10,561 nt of DNA from Bacteroidota bacterium (GTDB taxonomy: Bacteria > Bacteroidota > Kryptoniia > Kryptoniales > JAKASW01), in assembly GCA_021785235.1 (NCBI GenBank), contig JAJYGB010000244.1:1-10561 (forward strand), written 5' to 3'. This document shows, piece after piece, positions 1-6,519 of this stretch. Position numbers and translations under genes: made by a program. Position 1 is the stretch's first letter; each line of letters opens with the position of its first letter. The notes beneath the pieces were generated by a model. That model made no database searches, had not been told where the DNA came from, and worked only from the letters and a program-made list of their open reading frames with translations.

Positions 1-2015
1 GCATAGTACCGGGTGATATTCTCATGGTGAAACTCGGTGATATAGTACCGGCGGACGCTAAGATCGTCGGCGGAGACATTTCCATAGACGAATCGGCCCT
101 CACCGGCGAGTCTCTTCCTGTCGAGAAACAGAATTCCGACGTGGTCTATTCAGGATCCGTAGTCAGGCGCGGAGAAGCAAAGTGCGTCGTGCTCAATACC
201 GGCGCGAACACTTACTTCGGCAAGACGGCAGAGCTGGTCAAGATCGCGAAACCGAAATCTCACCAGGAAGAGATCATGATGAACATCGTGAAGGACATGA
301 TGTACCTAGGAATCGCGGCATCGCTCGTGGTTGCCCTTTACGCCCTCGCAATGCACATGAGTGCCCTCTTGATCCTCACATTTATCGTCGTGTTCCTAAT
401 GGGCGCGGTACCGGTCGCCCTACCCGCTGTCATGACGATCGTTCAGGCGGCTACCGGCACAAAGCTCGCGGCGGAGGGGGTACTCGTGACTCGACTCGAC
501 TCGATTGAGGACGCAGCATCCATCAGTGTGCTCTGTCTCGACAAGACAGGAACAATCACTCAGAACAAGCTGGCAGTCACCGACAGCATACCGTACTCAG
601 GTTTCAAGAAGGACGAAGTAATTCGGACGGCGGTGCTCGCATCGAGGTACGAAGGGATGGATTTGATCGACCTAGCGGTGATCGACTTCGCTAAGAGCCA
701 GAACATAAGCATGAATTCCCACAAGCAAATCTCCTACACTCCGTTCAATCCTGCCATCAAAAGGACCGAGGCGATATTCGAAACCGAGGGGAAGCAATAT
801 CGCGCTGTGAAGGGCGCCGCGCAGGTTATTCTCGGAATGTGCAATGGTCTTGACGCAGAAACCACCGCCGATGTCGATAAGCAGATCGATTCTTTTTCGC
901 GGAAGGGATATCGCACAATCGCCGTGGCCTGCTCCATTGATGGTAACCCTGACGATCTCCGTCTTGCGGGTTTGATTCCGCTTGCCGACCCGCCGAGGCC
1001 GGACAGCAAGAAGATGATCGAGGAGGTAAAGGAACTTGGCGTGAAGCCGTTAATGCTCACGGGCGACAGCCTCGCGATCGCGAGGGAAATTGCGGGCCAG
1101 GTCGGTATAGGCACTAACGTCATCAGGCTTTCCGACATCGCGAACTTAAGCGAGGACGAACAGGCGAAGAAGGCCGCGGAAAGCGACGGATTCGCCGAAA
1201 TTTATCCCGAGGATAAATACAAGATAGTGAAGCTCCTTCAGTCAAAAGGCTACATGGTCGGCATGACGGGGGACGGCGTGAATGACGCCCCAGCCCTCAA
1301 GCAGGCCGAGATGGGAATCGCGGTCAGCAATTCTACGGATGTCGCGAAGGCATCGGCAAGCGTCGTGCTGACACAGCCCGGCGTGAGCGTCATCGTCGAC
1401 GCGGTCAAGCGCAGCCGCGAAACATACCAGAGAATGTTGACATGGGTGATAAACAAAGTCACCAAGGTGGTACAACTCGTCGGCTTGCTTATGGTCGGCT
1501 TCTTCATGATCGACAAGATGGTTTTGTCTCTTCTGGGCATGTCGCTCCTCGTGTTCGCGCTCGATTTCGTGACGATGTCCCTCGCGACAGACAACGTGAA
1601 ACACACCATTGCGCCGAACAACTGGAACGTCAGAGACATAACATTCGCCTCCCTGGTAGTCGGCGGGTTGTTCGTGATCGGCGGAATCGCGACGCTGCTT
1701 TGGGGAAAGGATTACCTGCACCTCAGCTTCCCGCAACTTCAGACATTCATGCTTCTGATGCTAGTCTTCACGAGCCAGTTCAGAGTGATCAGCGTTCGCG
1801 AGAGAAGATTTTTCTGGGATTCGCTTCCGGGCGGCGCGTTGACGATCGCGACGCTGGGCGGAGTAGTCGCGTTTATCTTCCTCGGTATTTATGGGATAAT
1901 AATCCCGGCAATAACTCCAAGCGAAGTATTTGCCGTCCTTGTCTTTTCAGTAATCTTCACGTTTGTTACTGATGTGCCGAAATATTATGCGTTCAAGAAA
2001 TTCCGTGTTGAATAG
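1..2015 (+). CDS. Plasma-membrane-type H+-transporting P-type ATPase (type IIIA), 5'-truncated by window edge
   Basis: An ATP-driven cation pump of the inner membrane, most likely exporting protons. The frame is open to the left edge (nt 3-23 encode IVPGDIL, an actuator-domain motif), so the ATG at nt 24 is internal. Counting from that Met: TGES actuator loop at 27-30; membrane helices near 93-110 and 114-139 with PVALP at 130-134; phosphorylated Asp173 in DKTGT; nucleotide-binding domain about 190-330 with KGAA at 263-266; DPPRPDS and MLTGD before the hinge GDGVND at 416-421; then six more hydrophobic helices to the C terminus. Asp514 aligns with the proton-acceptor Asp of helix M6 in plant H+-ATPases. 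The IEDAASISVLCLDKTGT wording fits the bacterial/archaeal IIIA group. There is no long C-terminal regulatory tail like that of plant or fungal pumps. About 100-150 N-terminal residues, including M1-M2, are probably missing. H+ specificity is inferred from family. It converges on mfd and has no evident functional link to it. Confidence 0.9.
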   Translation, partial: IVPGDILMVKLGDIVPADAKIVGGDISIDESALTGESLPVEKQNSDVVYSGSVVRRGEAKCVVLNTGANTYFGKTAELVKIAKPKSHQEEIMMNIVKDMMYLGIAASLVVALYALAMHMSALLILTFIVVFLMGAVPVALPAVMTIVQAATGTKLAAEGVLVTRLDSIEDAASISVLCLDKTGTITQNKLAVTDSIPYSGFKKDEVIRTAVLASRYEGMDLIDLAVIDFAKSQNISMNSHKQISYTPFNPAIKRTEAIFETEGKQYRAVKGAAQVILGMCNGLDAETTADVDKQIDSFSRKGYRTIAVACSIDGNPDDLRLAGLIPLADPPRPDSKKMIEEVKELGVKPLMLTGDSLAIAREIAGQVGIGTNVIRLSDIANLSEDEQAKKAAESDGFAEIYPEDKYKIVKLLQSKGYMVGMTGDGVNDAPALKQAEMGIAVSNSTDVAKASASVVLTQPGVSVIVDAVKRSRETYQRMLTWVINKVTKVVQLVGLLMVGFFMIDKMVLSLLGMSLLVFALDFVTMSLATDNVKHTIAPNNWNVRDITFASLVVGGLFVIGGIATLLWGKDYLHLSFPQLQTFMLLMLVFTSQFRVISVRERRFFWDSLPGGALTIATLGGVVAFIFLGIYGIIIPAITPSEVFAVLVFSVIFTFVTDVPKYYAFKKFRVE

Positions 2016-2125
2016 GGAATATGCAGCGGCAAGCGACGGAGGTGTGTTTTGTGTCGAACTTGCGCTATCCGTATTGCGATACTGCATGCTTTGAATTGAA
2101 TCAGTAAATAGTGTTGCGAAAGACT

Positions 2126-2146
2126 GGGGAGTGAGTTTCGCTCCCC
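2126..2146. terminator. Terminator-like hairpin between convergent genes
   Basis: GGGGAGTGA (2126-2134) pairs with TCGCTCCCC (2138-2146) across a 3-nt GTT loop, giving 9 bp with one T-G wobble. It lies 110 nt after the ATPase stop and 42 nt after the mfd stop, so it could serve either transcript. Neither side has a good T-tract: GGCATTC follows on the plus strand and AGTCTTTC on the minus strand. It is therefore a weak candidate for an intrinsic terminator. The rest of the 2016-2188 gap shows nothing else I can support. Confidence 0.45.
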
Positions 2147-2188
2147 GGCATTCAGTCGTGATCAGCCACTCCATGGAAATCGACCAGA

Positions 2189-5100
2189 CTAAATTATCTT
2201 CAGGACTTCGACGAGCCGTTCGAGTCTATCTATCTTCGCCCCTTCGCTTTCCGATCCACCAGATACAAACTTCACTTCAACTTTCGCGTTCGCGTTTTCC
2301 TGCGTGACCCTGTATTTGATGTCGCCAATCCTGTCGAGGGCATTCATCATCAGCGGGAATATCTCTTTGTAGAACTCATGGTCGTCGGAAGGAAGAATGA
2401 TGTCGACGGTTGCGGCTTTCATTTCGACTTTAGGTATTCTGAGAGGTTCGAGTCCTATCTTGAGCTTGATCAGTTTGAAGAGGTTATCCGCCTGTTCTGG
2501 TATCTTGCCGAACCTGTCTAGCATCTCAGCCCGGATGTCGTCGACCTCAGCTGCCATCGCGGCCCGGGAGAGGCGCTTGTAAAAATCGAATCTGTCGGCG
2601 TCGAGGGAGACATAGTCGTCGGGTATGTAAGCGTCGACATCGGCGGTGACCTGTGGTTCGACCTTTCTCCGGGTAAGCGTGTCGAGCTGCTCCGTAAGGT
2701 TCTCTTCAAACTTCGCCTCGGCCACGGCCTCCTCCAGTACCTTGTTGTACATCTCGAATCCAAGGTTATTTATGAATCCGCTCTGCTCTCTCCCGAGCAC
2801 GTTACCCGCCCCGCGGATTTCGAGGTCGCGCATCGCGAGGTTGAACCCGGAGCCGAGCTCGCTGAATTCCTCTATCGCGGTTAGCCGCCGCACCGCGTCT
2901 CGGGTCAGGTATGAGAACTGTTTCGCGATGAGATACGCGTACGCCTGCACGTTGGATCGCCCGATGCGGCCGCGAATCTGATAAAGCTCCGCGAGACCGA
3001 ACCTGTCAGCGTTGTTGACAATGAGCGTGTTCACCGAGGGTATGTCTATACCTGATTCTATTATCTTGGTGGCTATGAGAATGTTGAGTTTCTTTTCGAG
3101 GAAATGAACCATCGTGCGCTCGATCTCTGTCGCCTTCATCTTCCCATGGATGACTCCGGCCTTCGCTCCCGGAACTCTCCTTTGAACGAAGTCGGCCAGC
3201 TTGTTCAGGTCCTTCACCGTGTCGCTGACGATGTAAACCTGTCCGCCGCGGCCAAGCTCACGCTCTATGACGGACTGTATGAGTTTTCCGTCGAAGTTGA
3301 TGATGTAGGTATCAATCGGAAGCCTGTTGGCGGGGGGCGTCTGAAGGATCGAAATATCCATCGCCGATGAGAGGGACATGTAAAGAGTCCTCGGGATAGG
3401 CGTTGCGGTCATGTAAAGTGTGTCTACGCTAGCGCGCAGCTGGCGGATTTTCTCTTTTGCTTCGACACCGAACCTGTGCTCCTCGTCGACAATCAACAAC
3501 CCCAGATCGTGAAACTTCGCGTCGCCTGAAAGAAGCCGATGTGTCCCGATGACGATGTCGACATCCCCCTTTTCGAGTTTCTGGAGTATCACCTTCTGCT
3601 CCGATTTCTTCCTGAATCTGGAGAGTACTTCGACTCTCGCGGCGTACTCGGCAAGCCTGTCACGGAAGGTGTTGTAATGCTGTTCGGCAAGGATCGTCGT
3701 GGGGACGAGGACGGCGACCTGCTTCCCGCTCATTACCGCTTTGAAGGCGGCGCGCACGGCAACTTCCGTTTTTACGAAACCGACATCTCCGCAGAGCAGC
3801 CTGTCCATCGGGTTGTCACTTTCCATGTCCTTCTTGATCTCGGAGGTGGCACGCGACTGGTCCGGGGTGTCCTCATACACAAACGACGCCTCAAGTTCGT
3901 GCTGCCAAATGCTGTCCTTCTGAAATGTGAAACCTTTGGATTTCTTACGGTCCGCGTACAGTTTGATCAGATCCTTGGCAATGTCTTTTAGCTTTCCTTT
4001 GGCGCGGGTCTTCATGAGCTGCCAGTCGGCGCCGCCGAGTTTGGAAAGTTTGGGGTTGAAACCGTCCTCGGAGGCGTATCGCTGGAGCCTGCCGACGTAG
4101 TCTATGTGGACATAAAGCATGTCGCCATCGGCATACTCAATCTTCACGCATTCTTGCGTGCTGTCTATTATCTTCAGCTTCTGCATGCCAAGGAACCGCC
4201 CGATGCCATATTCCTCGTGGACGACGTAGTCCCCTTTTCGGAGCGAGTTCAAATCTCGGCGCAAAAGTCCAACGAACTTCCTTGCCTTCTCTTTCCTGGA
4301 GACTAGCGGCGATCGACGGCCAAATATCTCATGTTCGGTAAGGAATGCAAACTTGTCGACTGGGAGAATGAACCCACCGGAAAGCGACGCCTGCACGAGC
4401 TGGACCTCCTGCTTGAGCATGGTACCGTTAAGGTCGTCGTATTCGTTGAGAAGGTTGAGGAAATTATCCTCCAAATGCCTGGTACTCGAAGCTACGGTTA
4501 TCCTGTAGCCATCCGCAAATAGCTCAGCGATTTTGTTCGCGGCGAGTTGAAGTTTCCCCCCGAACGTCGGTTGCGGAGTCACCTCCACTCCAGGCTCGTC
4601 CGCAACTCTCTCAAGCACCTTCCAGTAAAGGATAGTTGCTTTCTTTGAGACTCGTTCCACAAGCTCAGGGAAGTCTCCTGCTAAATCTTCGGATATCGCC
4701 GCGGGCTCGTGAAAGATTATCCTTGTCCCCTGGGGGATTTGATCTGAGAAGGGCGAAGAGTCCTTTGCCGAGTTGGCAAAGGGGAGGAGAGTAAACGAAT
4801 CGATCCCCTGGATCGAGCGCTGAGTGACCGCGTCGAAAACGCGTATCGAGTCGACATTGTCGCCAAAGAAATCTATCCTGATCGGGTTTTCACCGGAATC
4901 CGGAAAGATGTCTATTATGCTTCCGCGGACCGCGAAGTCGCCCACCTCTTCGACATAATCTTTCTGCTGGTAGCCATATCTGGACAGCTTCTTGATGAGC
5001 TCGTCGTGATCTACGTCGGCTTGCGCCTTTATTATAACGGCAGTCTCTTTAAGGGTCTCATGCGCGGGCATCTTACGAAAGATAGTGGCATAATCGCAGA

Positions 5101-5449
5101 CGTAAAGATTCCTTGCGCCGGAGTAGAACTCAAACAGACCGGCAAGGTTGAGACCGAAGGTTCCTGAGTCCGGTTCCCCTTGGTCATCCCCTGTCAGCTG
5201 GATCGGGTGAATGCCGGAGAAGACCGTGAAGTCCGACTGAAGTCGCTCACTCGCTTCCTCTTCGTCGATGACTAGGAGAAGCGGTGACTTATCTGATTTC
5301 AGAAGCCTTGTCAGCACGAAAGCAAAATACGGGATGCTTAAACAATGAAGCGCCGTCGTGCCTGTTGCAGGAATCGAGCCAATGACCGTCCGGCTCGTTT
5401 CAATTGAATCGAGATCCGTCATCAGGCGGATCAAGTTAGTGTTTTCCAA
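2189..5449 (-). CDS. mfd: Transcription-repair coupling factor Mfd
   Basis: A cytoplasmic DNA translocase that removes RNA polymerase stalled at lesions and recruits UvrA. The 1086 residues are close to the family's usual 1100-1150. Order of parts: UvrB-like N-terminal module (about 1-330, with FAVRGSIIDIFP); RNA-polymerase-interaction domain starting at GDYVVHEEYGIGRF (Asp407); TPDQ Q-motif; helicase core with P-loop GDVGFVKT (554-561), DEEH at 655-658, TATPIPRT, and motif VI QIRGRIGRS from Gln824; then the C-terminal D7 domain ending in a Lys/Leu-rich tail. The P-loop is odd: Val559 replaces the usual glycine before the catalytic lysine. Motif IV has SDTV where HNRV is usual. The start is TTG at 5449, preceded by GAGGGAG and overlapping murQ by 14 nt. 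An in-frame ATG at 5422 (Met10) is the alternative but has no visible Shine-Dalgarno site. Family identity is secure; full ATPase activity is less so. Confidence 0.96.
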   Translation of the reverse strand: MENTNLIRLMTDLDSIETSRTVIGSIPATGTTALHCLSIPYFAFVLTRLLKSDKSPLLLVIDEEEASERLQSDFTVFSGIHPIQLTGDDQGEPDSGTFGLNLAGLFEFYSGARNLYVCDYATIFRKMPAHETLKETAVIIKAQADVDHDELIKKLSRYGYQQKDYVEEVGDFAVRGSIIDIFPDSGENPIRIDFFGDNVDSIRVFDAVTQRSIQGIDSFTLLPFANSAKDSSPFSDQIPQGTRIIFHEPAAISEDLAGDFPELVERVSKKATILYWKVLERVADEPGVEVTPQPTFGGKLQLAANKIAELFADGYRITVASSTRHLEDNFLNLLNEYDDLNGTMLKQEVQLVQASLSGGFILPVDKFAFLTEHEIFGRRSPLVSRKEKARKFVGLLRRDLNSLRKGDYVVHEEYGIGRFLGMQKLKIIDSTQECVKIEYADGDMLYVHIDYVGRLQRYASEDGFNPKLSKLGGADWQLMKTRAKGKLKDIAKDLIKLYADRKKSKGFTFQKDSIWQHELEASFVYEDTPDQSRATSEIKKDMESDNPMDRLLCGDVGFVKTEVAVRAAFKAVMSGKQVAVLVPTTILAEQHYNTFRDRLAEYAARVEVLSRFRKKSEQKVILQKLEKGDVDIVIGTHRLLSGDAKFHDLGLLIVDEEHRFGVEAKEKIRQLRASVDTLYMTATPIPRTLYMSLSSAMDISILQTPPANRLPIDTYIINFDGKLIQSVIERELGRGGQVYIVSDTVKDLNKLADFVQRRVPGAKAGVIHGKMKATEIERTMVHFLEKKLNILIATKIIESGIDIPSVNTLIVNNADRFGLAELYQIRGRIGRSNVQAYAYLIAKQFSYLTRDAVRRLTAIEEFSELGSGFNLAMRDLEIRGAGNVLGREQSGFINNLGFEMYNKVLEEAVAEAKFEENLTEQLDTLTRRKVEPQVTADVDAYIPDDYVSLDADRFDFYKRLSRAAMAAEVDDIRAEMLDRFGKIPEQADNLFKLIKLKIGLEPLRIPKVEMKAATVDIILPSDDHEFYKEIFPLMMNALDRIGDIKYRVTQENANAKVEVKFVSGGSESEGAKIDRLERLVEVLKII

Positions 5450-6368
5450 TTTCTCCCTCTATCGCCCGCCTCACGAAACCGCCCCCCTTTGCTAGACGCT
5501 TCTTCGCATCTTCGGCATTTACATTTGCCTTAATCATGACAACTGCCGTCTTAACATGACCGTTCGCGAGTCTGAGCACTCTCTCCGCCTCATCGTAATC
5601 GACGCCGGTTATCGTCATCACTATTTTTTTCGATCTCTCTTCAAGTTTCTTGTTGGTCATCTGCAGGTCTACCATCATATTCTCGTAGACTTTTCCCTGA
5701 AGGACCATTGCGGCCGTCGTTATCATATTTAAGACCATCTTCTGTGCGGTGCCGGACTTCATTCTCGTCGAGCCCATGATTACTTCGGGACCGACTTCCG
5801 GACAGATGGCAACGTCTACGTCGATGTTGAACTGCGAACGCGGGTTGGTAGTCACGAAGAGCGTCTTTGCTCCTATCTCCCGCGCCTTCTTAACCGCGCC
5901 GACGACGTATGGAGTTCTTCGGCTGGCGGCTATCCCGCATACGACATCCCGCTCCGTTACGCCGTGTGCCATGATGTCGTTCGCGCCGTTTTCCTCTTTG
6001 TCCTCGGCGCCTTCCTGAGCCTTGAAGATCGCCCGCCTTCCTCCCGCTATGAGTCCCTGTATTTGCTCCGGGTCACTGCCGAAGGTGGGCGGACACTCGG
6101 CCGCATCCTGGACGCCGATCCTTCCGCTGGTGCCTGCACCAATGTAGAAGAGACGGCCTCCATTCGCGAACGTGTGTGCCACCATCTCGACGGCTTTCGC
6201 GATATAAGGTAGCTCCTGCTCAACAGCGAAAGCTATCTTCTTGTCTTCGTCGTTAATTATACGGATGATCTCGATGGGGTCTGCCATGTCGATCCTCATC
6301 GAGGCAATATTTCTTTTCTCCGTCGTCAGAGATGCCAGCTCTTTGAACAGGTCCTTTCCATCAGCCAT
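5436..6368 (-). CDS. murQ: N-acetylmuramic acid 6-phosphate etherase MurQ
   Basis: A cytoplasmic SIS-fold lyase that cleaves the lactyl ether of MurNAc-6-phosphate to give GlcNAc-6-phosphate and D-lactate, feeding peptidoglycan sugars back into amino-sugar metabolism. Its 310 residues match the family length. Visible signatures: LTTEKRN near the N terminus; the sugar-phosphate loop GAGTSGRIGVQDAAECPPT (77-95); EGAED (119-123); and GSTRMKSGTAQKMVLNMI. Glu91 and Glu122 correspond to the two catalytic glutamates Glu83 and Glu114 of E. coli MurQ, with the same 31-residue spacing. The ATG at 6368 follows GGGAG with 7 nt between. The C-terminal ANVNAEDAKKRL segment matches the small helical domain of the family. 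It lies downstream of mnmG across a 151-nt gap containing a parS site, and its last codons overlap the likely start of mfd, so the two may be translationally coupled. No anmK or MurNAc transporter is present in the window. Confidence 0.95.
   Translation of the reverse strand: MADGKDLFKELASLTTEKRNIASMRIDMADPIEIIRIINDEDKKIAFAVEQELPYIAKAVEMVAHTFANGGRLFYIGAGTSGRIGVQDAAECPPTFGSDPEQIQGLIAGGRRAIFKAQEGAEDKEENGANDIMAHGVTERDVVCGIAASRRTPYVVGAVKKAREIGAKTLFVTTNPRSQFNIDVDVAICPEVGPEVIMGSTRMKSGTAQKMVLNMITTAAMVLQGKVYENMMVDLQMTNKKLEERSKKIVMTITGVDYDEAERVLRLANGHVKTAVVMIKANVNAEDAKKRLAKGGGFVRRAIEGEIGKH
5453..5459 (-). promoter_or_regulatory. Likely ribosome-binding site deciding the mfd TTG start
   Basis: On the minus strand GAGGGAG stands 3 nt before TTG at 5449-5447, inside the last codons of murQ. 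The spacing is short, but no purine-rich stretch precedes the alternative ATG at 5422. This favours TTG initiation coupled to the end of murQ translation. Confidence 0.4.
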
Positions 6369-6417
6369 TTAACCACTCCCAACTTCCAAAATTTCCATTA
6401 ATGGTTAGCAAATTCCC

Positions 6418-6436
6418 TTGATTCGAGCAGAATCAA
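6418..6436. other. Short inverted repeat in the mnmG-murQ gap
   Basis: TTGATTC (6418-6424) and GAATCAA (6430-6436) are perfect 7-nt complements around a 5-nt loop. In the direction of murQ transcription the hairpin lies in the leader, about 50 nt before the ATG. It has a low-GC stem and no following T-tract, so it is not a good terminator. It could be an operator or a leader structure, or chance. Confidence 0.3.
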
Positions 6437-6472
6437 CGGTTTCTTATGCTTTAAGATTAGTTCAATTGCTCT

Positions 6473-6488
6473 TGTTTCACGTGAAACC
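6473..6488. other. parS: parS centromere site (ParB/Spo0J binding), mnmG-murQ gap
   Basis: TGTTTCACGTGAAACC matches the known bacterial parS consensus TGTTNCACGTGAAACA at every position but the last, and its inner 14 bp (6474-6487) are a perfect palindrome. It begins 31 nt past the mnmG stop and is 105 nt upstream of the murQ start. In known systems ParB nucleates on such sites near the origin and, with ParA and SMC, organises and segregates the chromosome. ParB is not encoded in this window, so binding here is inferred from the motif. Confidence 0.87.
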
Positions 6489-6519
6489 TTCCGACGGTCA
6501 GGCGCGATATCCCACCTGT

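Noticed and set aside
1242..1736. A 164-codon minus-strand frame inside the P-type ATPase gene.
   Set aside because: It lies opposite a highly conserved coding region with all catalytic motifs, and its His/Arg/Asp-rich product is typical of an antisense shadow.
3539..3991. A 150-codon plus-strand frame opposite the mfd helicase core.
   Set aside because: Shadow of a conserved gene; it has no start signal or recognisable protein pattern.
6395..6404. CCATTAATGG palindrome upstream of murQ.
   Set aside because: A 10-bp AT-rich palindrome can occur by chance and has no second copy in the window.
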